Origin: Liopterus haemorrhoidalis
Taxonomy: Eukaryota > Arthropoda > Insecta > Coleoptera > Dytiscidae
Length of the DNA stretch: 64,000 bases
Assembly: GCA_963971575.1 (NCBI GenBank)
Contig: OZ020616.1
Span: 56,837,201-56,901,200 of the forward strand
Direction: 5' to 3'
Position numbers and translations under genes: made by a program. A model generated the notes under the pieces. That model was not told where the DNA came from. It searched no databases and saw nothing but the letters and a program-made list of their open reading frames with translations. The first letter of the stretch is position 1. Each line of letters starts with the position of its first letter. This document shows positions 49,701 to 58,672 of this stretch, one piece after another.

Positions 49701-52700
49701 AAGAATACTTATTTTATCCATTATTGTTTTTCATCTGTCAAAAAACGAAAAAAATTGCAATTAAGAATGTAGCTGTAATGGTGTCAATTTGGAGCAACAC
49801 AATACACCATTATGCATTCTAAAACAAAATATTAATGATTACTTAGTGTTAATTAAATAAATACTAAAGATATTTCGATTTTCGTATTATTTAAAAACGT
49901 AACCTCTAAATATATCTTCGAATCTTTATTTATATATTTATAAAATCATTATTCTATAATATAAAGTATCTGTACTGTATATATTAGTATATATTTATCA
50001 AAAATACATATTTTTTGCTCCAACATTGAAGATATTCATAAAATTAAGGTAATAAAAGTAATATCACATGTATTTTAAACCAGTCCAAAACTTCTAAAGG
50101 ACTCAGCTCTCAGATGGCAGCACATTTGTGTGACGACACATACCCTTTTCACACTAGATCTTTAAGATCGGATGTTAAAGTGAATGTATCTTTAAACGCT
50201 AATGTGAAACCGTATTGCCTCGGTTAAATACAAGCGATGCTTAAGACAGAGATCTGCGTCTTAAACTTCGTCCACATTGCCAACTTAAATTCTATTATAA
50301 AAAAATACTCCTTGAATTTGTACTGTCAACATTTTATATTATCATAAACAAGAATACTGTATTATATCGACGTTATAAGTTTATACTTATTGTTATAATA
50401 AAATTATTTATTTTAATAATGTGTTTAATAAAATACAGAGCTACAATAATTGAGATAAAATGTATCGACTTACATGTTAATACAGGTTTAATATATTCTT
50501 TATTGTAGTGCCTTTATTGTAGAATGAAATGAAATATCCTTAATTGTTTATAATAATTCAAAATGTGCGTCTGCGCAGACAGTTCAAAATTGGTAATTTC
50601 ATGACGGTAACTTAAGGACAAAATTACTGTAGCTGATGACAGCACCAGAGATTTAAACATCAAGTGTGAAAGCATACCGATCTTAAACATCGGTGAACTT
50701 TAAGTTCAGTCGTCTTAAAGATCTAGTGTGAAAAGGGTAACACTAATAGGGTCTAGTCATATTTATTTACCTGCGGAACTGCATGTACAGTTAACAAAAG
50801 TCCACTGTTTTTTTTTTTTTCTATCATAGGAAATATTCGTATATGTTATAAACCTATTCATGGGACTGCTTTCAACGTTTTGCCTTTTACACTCATATTG
50901 TTTAAAAAAAAAGAAAACAGTTATTTAAAATAGAAATATTGTCCTGAAAGGACAGATTTAATGAAAAACACGATGAAATAAATAGGAAAACAGAGTTTTA
51001 GACGCCACTGGTTCAGTACGAATGACACTAGAAAACATGAGAGGATAAAACTAACGCTCGATTGACACATGTGCGCATGCTTCAAAATGACTGAGCGGAG
51101 TACACGTGTGTGCGTGTAACTGCTTACACAGTTAAGACAAAAAAAAAGTTACTTCTGTATTTTTTCAATAATATTTTGTTACTCTTGCGTCGTTTATTTT
51201 ATTTTTTTAAATATGCAACTTCCTCACTTTTTTCCTTGGTACTAAATAGAGAAATTTGTTTATTATTTTTTTTATTAAAGTCTGTTCCAATCGGTTAAGC
51301 GGAACTAGATTTTGCAATCTAGTTACTTTCATCGTTTAAATCGTGTTTTTCGGCCGTTTTGTTTAAGCTTTGTAAATCATACTTACAATAAACATTTTTT
51401 GGTAATTTTTTTCATCATTTTAAAATGTCATTTTCTTTATATGTTAATTTTTTGTGTCATTCTTATTACAAATTTCCCAATTATTTATATTTTTGTCATT
51501 AAAATATATAAAAAAAATAATTGACATTGACATATATCATACGTTTCCATGGTTTCATTGATGGAATTTTAAATTTTGACATTCCAACGTGAAAAATTAA
51601 ATAACCCTAGCAAGGTCCCTTCTCGTGACAACCTAAAAGAACAAAATTCCCATTTAGTTCCGCCTAACCGTTTGAAACAGACTGTAATTGGTTCATATTT
51701 TCTCGTATCTAGTTGGCGTTTCAGCTTTTTTCTTTTCTTTATTAATTTTCATGAAATTTTTAATTTTTTTTAAGTAGTCATTCACTTCTGTTAAAGTTTC
51801 TGTATCATTATATTCCATCAATTTTACACAGTCACCTTGTATTTCTTTCAACATTGCATTTTCTTTTACATATGTATCATTTGGTGTGTTGTTATTTTTC
51901 TTTAATGTTTGTGTCGTATTTTAATTATTGCGTATTTCTTCAACTGGTTCATGAAACTTCAAAGAATTTCCGTATTTTAAATGAACAAAATGAATATGTT
52001 TACATATTGTATGTTTAATGTAATAATCAGGACATTCACAACTGTATGAATGTACGCAGATGTTAAAAAAAATACATATTAATTTATAGCATAAAGATTT
52101 AAGTTTAGTGACTTCATAGTTCTTTTTTCCAATTACTACAAAGTTAATGCAAATCGGTGCCTTTTAATTATGTTTCCCTTAATATTTTTTATTATTCTGT
52201 CTGTAATTTTATCTCGAATTAAATTCACAATTGCAAAAATACCTTTATCTAAACGTTGCACATTTCTTGCTTCTAAATAAAAATACTTTAAAGTTTTATG
52301 CATGGATTCAAGGTGAATATTAGTGTTAATTTTTAAACGTTTTCTATAAGTATAAGCCCAAAGATTGGGCTTCTGATAATAATTTGTGAAAATATATTCA
52401 CCAAATTTTTTCATATCATTGTCCGAAAGTAAAAAATTTATTGCTCTTGGTAACATTTATATAAATTTTGATTCTTCAAGGGTTATTTGTAAAGTTTTTA
52501 CAAATTCGTCGATTACCATTAAAGTTTATCTTATGAATACTTTTTAAATGGACATTTAAATTATATTGTCTTGAAAATATTTTATTGCAAATTAAGCACA
52601 TAACAGTAATTTTCAATGTATTTAAAAATGCGTGCGCTGCATATAAATACATGTAAACACAACAGTGCTAAACAACCTTATTTTAAAATCCTTGTTTCCC

Positions 52701-53199
52701 GCTACACTGGGCCGCATGCGTATACGTGTCAATCGAGCGTCAGATTTATCCTCTTATCTAGAAAACATTAGTAAGCTCAGACAAACTTCGAGGTGGGATA
52801 ACCAACGGTACACGTTTGTACGTATAAGTACGTTTGTCGTTGCTATACCTGAACAATAAACAAAATTGATTGACAAACGTCATTTGTATTTCTCTTACTA
52901 TTTTGCCAATGTGAGTGAGAGAGAAACACATCAATATGTTAATTATTATTTCAGTTACTTTGACTGGATTTCGTTAGAAAATCCAAATATATGTATTTTA
53001 TTCTTGTTATTTTATTGTATTGTTATTTTTCAGGGGTGGTATCGAGTTGAAAATGTGGAAAGCCATTTTACAACATAGAAGAGAACGTCTGTCACCAAAC
53101 GATATTGATGGTGACCCAAGAATGGACTTCAACTATGATATTAACGATGCGGACTGCAAATGTGCTAACGGTGAAATTAGCGATAATATTGGCCTTTAG
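34761..53199 (+). CDS. Ask1: Apoptosis signal-regulating kinase 1 (MAP3K5/15-like)
   Basis: Seventeen exons join in frame with GT-AG borders to about 1401 residues: 34761-34815, 34886-35109, 35163-35357, 35411-35580, 36035-36597, 37576-37895, 37949-38118, 38390-38573, 38645-38896, 38957-39104, 39176-39578, 41853-41975, 42158-42250, 44069-44366, 45708-46162, 48315-48701, 53034-53199. Order: N-terminal regulatory domain (about residues 50-215), MAP3K TRAF-binding/helical region (215-625), kinase (about 638-892), linker, PH-like helical region (about 1066-1170), coiled coil (about 1219-1256), SAM domain (about 1298-1362). Length fits the family (about 1360-1380). ASK1 kinases respond to oxidative and ER stress and phosphorylate MKK4/7 and MKK3/6 upstream of JNK and p38 (family knowledge). 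The start is the first in-frame ATG with a good donor; further upstream exons cannot be excluded. Confidence 0.95.
34886..35580 (+). other. Ask1 N-terminal regulatory region (exons 2-4)
   Basis: These exons encode [38 protein letters not shown] and [20 protein letters not shown]. They correspond to the thioredoxin-binding/N-terminal portion of ASK1 kinases, which holds the kinase inactive under reducing conditions in mammals (family knowledge). They join in frame with no stop. Confidence 0.85.
36655..36812. mobile_element. Truncated AGTCTGTTCC-family MITE
   Basis: The right part of the family, from CGTTTCCATGGTTTCC to GAAACAGACTTTA, is present in Ask1 intron 5. The left end is missing. It is followed within 200 bp by another family member. 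Confidence 0.7.
37008..37187. mobile_element. AGTCTGTTCC-family MITE, short copy
   Basis: The termini AGTCTGTTCCTTTAG and the inverted GGAATAGACTG are flanked by TAA on both sides (37005-37007 and 37188-37190). At 180 bp it is an internally shorter version of the 407-bp copies at 46678 and 51279. It is in Ask1 intron 5. Confidence 0.82.
38645..39578 (+). other. Ask1 protein kinase domain (exons 9-11)
   Basis: The kinase motifs are intact: glycine loop GKGTYGVV (residues 642-649), Lys664 in IAVKE, HRDIKGDN (756-763) and DFG (777-779). The activation loop [14 protein letters not shown], with the conserved Thr cluster, and [15 protein letters not shown] follow. The GAG-TAA seen at the end of exon 11 is not a stop. 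It is the donor GA|GTAAGA, and exon 12 continues with Lys-rich sequence in frame. Confidence 0.95.
39579..41090. other. Ask1 intron 11, first part
   Basis: Gene-free AT-rich intron. Small open frames just after exon 11 are read-through of the intron and lack homology. No element ends were recognised before 41091. Confidence 0.6.
41091..41685. mobile_element. MITE with GGGGTACGTTCCAAAAC termini
   Basis: The ends GGGGTACGTTCCAAAACC and the inverted GTTTTGGAACGTACCCC are followed by partly matching GAGTTTACTC segments. Length 595 bp with no coding sequence. No clean target duplication was seen. It is in Ask1 intron 11. Confidence 0.82.
42251..44068. other. Ask1 intron 13
   Basis: The intron contains a possible LINE 3' end near 43195-43275 (a GGACCTTTGGTCTGGAGTGT block followed by an AATAAATAAATAAATA tail) and a fragment of the dispersed repeat related to 30836-30980 at 43675-43810. 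The rest is unrecognised. Confidence 0.45.
44540..44799. mobile_element. Palindromic MITE nested in family A
   Basis: The element is almost one long inverted repeat, GGCCCGGTTTTTCCACC with arms of over 100 bp containing AAGTTCCAGGTAACTATCT. TAA flanks it at 44537-44539 and about 44800-44802. The undivided counterpart is at 9500-9515 in the first family A copy. The GGCCC start and 3-bp TAA duplication fit PIF/Harbinger-type MITEs. Confidence 0.88.
45135..45200 (+). pseudogene. tRNA-like block within family A
   Basis: TCCTGGTGTAGTGGTTATGA resembles a tRNA 5' part with an A box. A degenerate B-box region GTTGGATCCCTGC follows at tRNA spacing. The anticodon and acceptor stems are not convincing. 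Confidence 0.5.
46296..47301. mobile_element. GC-ended DNA transposon with MADF relic, copy 1
   Basis: The termini AGGATTCCACACACCAAAG then CGGCCGCGGT, and their inverse, are flanked by TTAA (46292-46295 and 47302-47305). Subterminal GCTACCGC/GCGATAGC repeats are GC-rich. The interior around 46565-46670 reads [18 protein letters not shown] then [12 protein letters not shown], a MADF-domain fragment. MADF genes accompany PIF/Harbinger transposons in insects (family knowledge). A nested MITE lies at 46678-47084. It is in Ask1 intron 15. Confidence 0.85.
46678..47084. mobile_element. AGTCTGTTCC-family MITE nested in MADF element
   Basis: The termini AGTCTGTTCCAAACG and the inverted CGTTTGAAACAGACTG are flanked by TAA (46675-46677 and 47085-47087). 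The second MADF element at 53647-54230 lacks this insert and reads straight through the same point, so it is the empty site. Length 407 bp. Confidence 0.93.
47302..48314. other. Ask1 intron 15, last part
   Basis: AT-rich intron sequence without recognised elements. TATGCGCACTCTTGGC near 47330 and similar GTGCGTATACGCACC near 47855 are short unexplained repeats bordering the segment; AACCCATTAATGGCC-type sequence at 46179 and GGCCATTAATGGG at 48213 may be the inverted ends of one outer element that encloses the MADF transposon. Confidence 0.45.
48315..48701 (+). other. Ask1 coiled coil and SAM domain (exon 16)
   Basis: The exon encodes a Gln/Leu-rich coiled coil ([18 protein letters not shown] and following) and then a SAM domain ([20 protein letters not shown] through DDLKRLHLR). 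The last exon completes it with [18 protein letters not shown] family kinases oligomerise through these parts (family knowledge). Confidence 0.88.
49715..50765. repeat. Family E element, copy 1, with nested MITE
   Basis: The sequence from TTTTTCATCTGTCAAAAA through GGACTCAGCTCTCAGATGGC matches 62067-62490 at high identity in the same orientation. A 599-bp MITE splits this copy at 50141. The left boundary is uncertain because the left third of the second copy is not found here. It is in Ask1 intron 16. Confidence 0.78.
50141..50739. mobile_element. MITE nested in family E, with empty site
   Basis: The termini TACCCTTTTCACACTAGAT and its inverse extend to about 28 bp (TCTTTAAGA). The 3-bp ACA is duplicated at 50138-50140 and 50740-50742. 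The other family E copy reads GACGACACACTAAT without the insert, the exact empty site. No coding sequence. Confidence 0.93.
51279..51684. mobile_element. AGTCTGTTCC-family MITE nested in MULE
   Basis: The termini match the copy at 46678-47084 and TAA flanks both ends (51276-51278 and 51685-51687). The two are very similar along their length, suggesting recent spread. Confidence 0.92.
51925..52456 (-). pseudogene. MULE transposase fragment with SWIM finger
   Basis: From high to low coordinate, the frame at 52456-52136 reads [20 protein letters not shown], then [20 protein letters not shown] and [14 protein letters not shown]. After a one-base shift, [15 protein letters not shown] leads into [20 protein letters not shown]. 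The last is a C-x-C ... C-x-H SWIM zinc finger, as in MULE transposases. The catalytic core upstream is missing. Confidence 0.82.
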
Positions 53200-53300
53200 A
53201 TTTATTGCATCACGATTATATATTGTTGTAATTTATTAACATATTTTAAAAAAATATTTTCTTAAAAAGAAAATATTGTTAAGAATGTATGTGATCATGA

Positions 53301-53306
53301 AATAAA
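53301..53306 (+). promoter_or_regulatory. Ask1 polyadenylation signal
   Basis: AATAAA about 100 nt after the Ask1 stop codon at 53197-53199. It is the first canonical signal downstream. Confidence 0.55.
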
Positions 53307-53519
53307 TATTTCATATTTTAAACTAAAAAAGAGGTTTTTTTTGTCATAATCTATTTTTCAGAAACATGTATACCCTGTTCGAAATGCAGAAATAGTAATA
53401 AAATCACGTGAAAGATTGAAGTCGCTACCCTAGTGGCTATCGCATAAATACAACTGCTCAATAGCCAACGAACGACGAGAGTTCGACAAATTTATCACTT
53501 GAACATTGCATGATTACTT

Positions 53520-54723
53520 AAGGTGAGCGTACGTCCAGAATTGGCCGGGACAGTCCCGAATTTCCGCCTTGCGTCCCGAATTTTTTCAAAGACAATATTT
53601 GTCCAGAATTTTAGGAAAGGTACTAATCTTCAATATTTATTTTTAAAGGATTCCACACACCAAAGCGGCCGCGGTAGCGGTAGCGTTAGCGATACGAGTA
53701 GCGATCAGGTCTCCTCACACTAACGCGGTGGGAGTGGTGGTAGCGGTAGCGATCAGTTAGTGAATCACGGTATATAGTTGTATGATAATATTGATTGCGA
53801 GAATACAATAGAATAATTAATTGTATGTAGAGGAAAAATAATAATCTACTTACTATCAATTTCCAAAACTTTTCCTATTTCTTCCCACACTTTATTTGTT
53901 TTCCTAATATTCTTGTAATCAGGATGTGCTAAGTCATACAAAATTAAATGATCCTTTACTGATCTATGATTTTTTCTGTTAAATTATCTATTTTCGACAT
54001 TATTTTCTTAAATATATTCACTCTGTGGTATATAAACAATGAATATCGCGCGGCCTAACGCAACTTGTCGAGTTCGGCCGCCAGTGTTTGGTGATCGCTA
54101 GACTGAACGCTGCATGCGGCGTCGTTCTCAGATAGCTGAACGCTTGTATTTGCGTGGTCTCATTGTATTATATAGGTTGCGTTAGGCCGCCGCCGTAACG
54201 CTACCGCGGCCGCTTTGGTGTGTGGAATCCTTAATGTATTTCAACTAAAATTATTTTTACAAAACTTTGAACAGAAAATCTACCGAAAGGGTTCTTTCCT
54301 TGATGAAGAGCTTAGTGACAAGACTCAACTTGATGTAGACACATTAAAAGATATTACTGATTAAAGTAAATTATGAAGAAAATTGTGCGGATTTTTATAA
54401 AATGCTTCAAAGCAAAAAAAACGTACTCAAAAAGATCCATAGTTCGGAAAAATATAAAAAGTTTTTTACTGAGTAATTTTAATGAATAAATTTTGAATTC
54501 ATTTAAAGAAATACTGTGATTTTAATAATGTTCCTTTTAATAATATAAGTTCATTAACTGTGATTGGAAATTTTTATTTATTATAAATTATAGTTATTTA
54601 TTGTATATAATTGGTATTTAAAAAAAAATGAATTAAACAATTAAATTTGAATAATCAACCCCCCACCCCCTACCGTCTATGAGCTCCAGTCCTGAATTTT
54701 AAACTAAAAAATATAGTCACCTT
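53520..54723. mobile_element. hAT element carrying a nested MADF transposon
   Basis: The left end TAAGGTGAGCGTACG and right end AGTCACCTTA are flanked by GATTACT (7-8 bp). The interior has GGGACAGTCCCGAATTTCCG-type sequence also found at 55493-55640 and, in related form, in 1820-1920. The TTAA-flanked element 53647-54230 interrupts it. The relative at 55620-55650 reads straight through that insertion point. Confidence 0.72.
53647..54230. mobile_element. GC-ended DNA transposon with MADF relic, copy 2
   Basis: This is an inverted relative of 46296-47301, with the same AGGATTCCACACACCAAAG termini and TTAA flanks (53643-53646 and 54231-54234). On the minus strand it carries the same MADF remnant. 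It has no AGTCTGTTCC MITE, so it preserves that MITE's empty site. Confidence 0.88.
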
Positions 54724-54734
54724 AGATTACTACT

Positions 54735-54935
54735 TTTTGATTTTGAACACAGAATAGGCGATTCCAAACGTTTAAGAGGAAACAACTGAAATTTTTAGTT
54801 TCCTAAGTTGTCATGAGCTCTCTTTTTAAGGTTTGAAGTGGGTTTTTGCTAAACAAAATGATCAAAAACTTCACTTAACCGGTAAAAGTTAATAGAATTC
54901 ACAATCTAGTTCTGCTTAAACCAAAGAAATAGGTT
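54735..54935. mobile_element. Diverged AGTCTGTTCC-family fragment
   Basis: AACAAAATGATCAAAAACTT and CACAATCTAGTTCTGCTTAA are inverted matches to the short copy at 37008-37187. The termini are lost. Confidence 0.5.
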
Positions 54936-55489
54936 TTCATATAAGGGGGTGAAAACCAAAGTGGTGTAAGGTGTAAGACATATTTAAAAACAATATGTGA
55001 AGTGTGAATTTACACACATTTCAGGGTTTGGTAGGTATTTAATATTTAATTTAATAGTAATTTAATATTTAATACAGATATAGAATGCTGGATGTCTCGG
55101 ACAATATTTTTTCTATAATCACATCAAAATCAACAGTTTTTTGATAATTTTTATTCGATATTTGAGTACTAAAGCTTCCATTTAATCATTTTTGCAAATA
55201 TTTTTTGTACAAAATTTATAATATGTAATATAAAATATAGTTGATTGAAAAATATTTGGCAGCACAACCTTAATAGAAATTCAGTTATAATTGTACAAAG
55301 ATATAGTCTAATTTTAACGCGATATTTAAAGAAATTTTGCATTTCCAAAAATATTTGCCAGTGCATCTTTTACGCATTGGATTTCTTAACATTATATTAT
55401 TTACTAAATATACTAATAAGATAAAATTAATTTACATTTAAATACATATTTTCATCGATACTAACAAAATCATGAAATTTATTAATACT

Positions 55490-55670
55490 AAGGTGATCAT
55501 ACGTCCCGAATTGGCTGGGACAGTCCCAAATTTCTGCCTTGCGTCCCGAATTTTTTCAGAAGTAATATTTGTCCCGAATTTAGTTTTTTTGTCCCGAATT
55601 TTAGAAAAGGTACTTATTTTCAATATTTATTTTTAATATATTTCAACTAAAATTATTTTTTAAAAAATTG
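55490..55670. repeat. hAT-like fragment (GTCCCGAATT repeats)
   Basis: TAAGGTGATCATACGTCCCG and the following repeated TGTCCCGAATTT blocks match the left part of 53520-54723. It runs into TATATTTCAACTAAAATTA, which in the other copy lies on the far side of the nested transposon. Confidence 0.75.
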
Positions 55671-55779
55671 AATTAAAAAAGAAAAAATCACCTTATTAAT
55701 ACACATAAAAGTGAAAATGAAAAATGAAGACATACTTCTAAAATATAAGTGATGACCTAAAAAAAAAAGTCCTTGCAAG

Positions 55780-56010
55780 TCCTTGCCTGTTTCTGTATTT
55801 TAAAGATGCGCTCAAGAAAACTGCTACCACCCCAGAGTAATATGCCATAAGACACACGTGACTGGAAAGTGGCAAAGTAAAAAATTCGTAAGGTTTCGTA
55901 TGAGACACACGATTTAAGTTTTCTCAGCGCAAAATTATGTTTCCTTAACGAAGACGCAAGAAAATCAATATGCCGTTCCCAATTTAATTGGCCATCATTA
56001 AAAGCCGTGG
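55780..56010 (-). pseudogene. LINE reverse-transcriptase C-terminal fragment
   Basis: On the minus strand NDGQLNWERHIDFLASSLRK, then LRKLKSCVSYETLRIFYFAT and YGILLWGGSS match the thumb/connection region of Jockey/CR1-like LINEs. The related LINE at 59318-60562 has YGICFWGSS at the same place. It is bordered on both sides by pieces of the 40-bp motif. Confidence 0.75.
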
Positions 56011-56089
56011 TAGGTTTTTGTTGCTCATCATTTGTATTTGGTAAGTGAGGACTTTTTTTTTTGCTCATCACTTGTATTTGGGATCTGAC

Positions 56090-56360
56090 CAGTGGCGTAG
56101 CATGGTATTCCTGTACCCGGGGACAACCAGGAAAATCAGCGCCCCCAGGATTCAAAATTTTAAGTGAAGACCTAAAAAAAAGGTCCTCACTTCTAAATTT
56201 CAAGTGAAGACCTAAAAAAAAAAGGTCCTCACTTTAATTTTGGCGCCCTCCTAGCGTCAAACTCCGACTGAAAATCACCTTATCGTTCTTATTTCGGCGC
56301 CCCCAGAATGCCAGCGCCCAGGTCATTTGTCCCCCCTGCTCCCCCATCGCTACGCCACTG
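56090..56360. mobile_element. hAT MITE carrying the 40-bp motif
   Basis: The termini CAGTGGCGTAGCATGG and the inverted CCATCGCTACGCCACTG are flanked by the exact 8-bp GATCTGAC (56082-56089 and 56361-56368). The interior has two units of AAGTGAAGACCTAAAAAAAA followed by GGTCCTCACTT. Length 271 bp. Confidence 0.94.
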
Positions 56361-56368
56361 GATCTGAC

Positions 56369-57217
56369 GACCATTTTATTTATTCTTTAAGTTAATAATA
56401 TTCTAGTCATAAAGATGGACTATGTAAGGCCCAAATAGCCATTGTTGCTGTGCACCAAAAATTTAGCTAACTAACTGAGCGCATGCATACAATTGTTGTT
56501 TATGGACTAATATTTGAGCCGTGCATTGACATTTGCATATGAATTTACAGGAAATGTGAAGTCGTCACAAGTTGATAAGAGTGCAATAAGAGACGCAGTA
56601 TGAAGTAAGTATATCTTGCTTTAATAATGACCCTGAAACGAAAATCAACTTTATTTCGTTGCATGTAAGGCAGATGTGTTTACAATTTGTCGGCTAGTGT
56701 TTTGGGATCTTTACGTGTTATAAGTTCTGTTAAAATTAATTGTAAGTACTTAGCTCTCTTATAAAAATAGAAATTATATAATTGTTGTATTATTAATTGT
56801 AAAAATCGACAGACAATGTCGATAGACAATGTTTTATTTATGTTATAAACTAAACCTTATACTTAAGTTTTTTCCTCCACTTGTATTATTGTTATTATAG
56901 AGAAAGATATTTGTGCTAAATTGGATTTATCAAAATAATTGATTTCACTTTCAATATATTTAATACTAATTGTCTTTATTATGTATTAATAGTTTTGTTT
57001 TTATATATGTAATAAAATATTCATCGTAAATAAAACCGTTTATTTTTAAGGTTCTTTATTTTATAAAAATTAAAATTAAAAAATATTTATTTTGCATGAT
57101 AAATATTTAAAACTTTGTATTTACAGATATAGAATTAAACATTACATATCAAATTTTTAATTAAATAATATTTCATTAATAAGGGTGGCAATTTTGTTTT
57201 TCCACTTGGGCTGCCAA
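56369..57217. other. Gene-free stretch upstream of the SINA gene
   Basis: No open frame. ATGAAGTAAGTATATC near 56597 is a possible splice donor of a non-coding first exon of the SINA-like gene, because that gene's ATG lies just after an acceptor. This is speculative. Confidence 0.35.
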
Positions 57218-57530
57218 CAGGGTGGCCAGGTTTCAGGTTTTCACCCGAAGTCTCAGGGTTTCCGGCCAGAGTCCCAGGGCTCCGGGTTTTGTTATGAAAT
57301 TTCCGGGTTTGTAATTTGGAGGTGAGGACCTTTTTTTGCTCATCACTTGGATTTTGGAGGTGAGGACCTTTTTTTTCGTTCATCACTTATATTTTGGAGG
57401 TGAAGATCTTTTTTTTGCTCTTCACTTGTATTTTTTGGCGGTGAGCAAAATTGAATAAAATATACTGTATTTCCATTTTTTTTTTTTTTTCAAATTTTGT
57501 GCTTACCTCAACTGAAATCTGGTCACCCTG
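57218..57530. mobile_element. hAT MITE, first of an adjacent pair
   Basis: The termini CAGGGTGGCCAGGTTTC and the inverted GAAATCTGGTCACCCTG are flanked by exact GCTGCCAA (57210-57217 and 57531-57538). The interior carries three to four units of GTGAGGACCTTTTTTT and CACTTG-ATTTTGG motif. Length 313 bp. Confidence 0.93.
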
Positions 57531-57539
57531 GCTGCCAAC

Positions 57540-57841
57540 CAGGGCCATAGCAACGCTCTGGCATCTGGGCAAGTACCAGGGGCGAGATGCCTAAATGGCG
57601 CCATCGTGCTTTTATTTTTTTGCTCATCCGTTTTTGTTTTTTTGTCATCACTTGTTTTTTAGAAGTGGACGTTTTTTTTAGGTCATAACTTGTATTTTCA
57701 CCGTCTATTAAAATAAAAATAAATAAAAATGATGCCCTTCTTAAATAAAACGAAAAAAGGGCACTATTTTAGGTTAAATTAATTTAAAAGTGTCTATTTT
57801 AAGTATTTGCTAAGGGCGCAAAAAACATTGCTACGGCTCTG
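57540..57841. mobile_element. hAT MITE, second of an adjacent pair
   Basis: The termini CAGGGCCATAGCAACG and the inverted ATTGCTACGGCTCTG are flanked by CTGCCAAC (57532-57539) and CTGTCAAC (57842-57849), a 7/8 match. Its target overlaps the duplication of the previous element by seven bases. The interior has degraded 40-bp motif sequence. Confidence 0.9.
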
Positions 57842-58544
57842 CTGTCAACAACCCAAAACTTTATTTTTGCAGTTTATGTATTTTGTCACGTTTTGTTTAG
57901 AAAATAAATTATTCTAAAAAGTGTTTTTGTAAAATATTTTCATTTAATATCGTGGAGTGCAGAATTTTGGTTTCTTCATACAGGTAGTTTCTGTTTTATG
58001 ACTTTTTGTTCCTACGAAATATTCTTTGCGGTAAAAGCCGATGTTTTCAGGTCGGACAATATTTAATGATTGAGCTTGAATGACGGGGATTCCCAATTTC
58101 AATTCGTCTATTCCAGGGGTCACCAAACAGGTCGATATATTTTTTTCTGATATCAATGTGAACTTGTAGGTAATAATTAACCGATAATTTATTATTAATC
58201 GATAACTTTATTTTTTTTTTCAAGAAATTACTTAGTTGTATTGTTGAAACATTGATCGGTAAATGACTTTACTCTCTTCTTTTCAATCCCTAGATTACTA
58301 GGCCTTCAGAACACTCGTTCTCTCCCATCTGGAGAATTAAACCCAACCGCTACTTATTTCTGCACAATATACTGCTACAGTTTGCGACCAATCAGTTCAA
58401 ATGCTTATGAGAAACGCAATTTTCAAACTCAATAATTTGCGAGAAAATCCTGGCAAGTTACAGGTCTTCTGGATACAAGCCCTTGTTTCCTCAATCGTCT
58501 TTAGACAGTTGATGAAAATGCCAAATTTCGATCTTCTTCGAAAT

Positions 58545-58672
58545 TTGTATAAGTATGCCAAATTTCAAATCTCTAGGTTTAGCCGTTTGGCTACAATTTT
58601 TACCGAACAGACAGACAGACGACAAAATGACGGTATAAGGGTTTTTTGGTCATATCTACAAAACCCTAAAAA
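58545..58672 (+). repeat. Family A end module with (CAGA)n
   Basis: ATGCCAAATTTCAAATCTCT through CAGACAGACAGAC to ACAAAACCCTAAAAA matches 9540-9670. The 106-residue frame crossing it is not a gene. Confidence 0.8.

Larger units (their letters stand above)
51039..52757 (-). mobile_element. MULE-like transposon with SWIM transposase relic
   Basis: The inverted ends share AGAGGATAAA then ACGCTCGATTGACAC (about 40 bp). They are flanked by an exact 11-bp duplication CTAGAAAACAT (51028-51038 and 52758-52768), in the Mutator range. The minus strand encodes transposase remnants including a SWIM zinc finger. A 406-bp MITE is nested at 51279-51684. It sits in the last intron of Ask1. Confidence 0.9.

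Noticed and set aside
56563..56612. Non-coding first exon of the SINA-like gene ending at GTAAGTATA
   Set aside because: Only the donor-like sequence supports it; there is no transcript evidence, so it is mentioned but not annotated as an exon.
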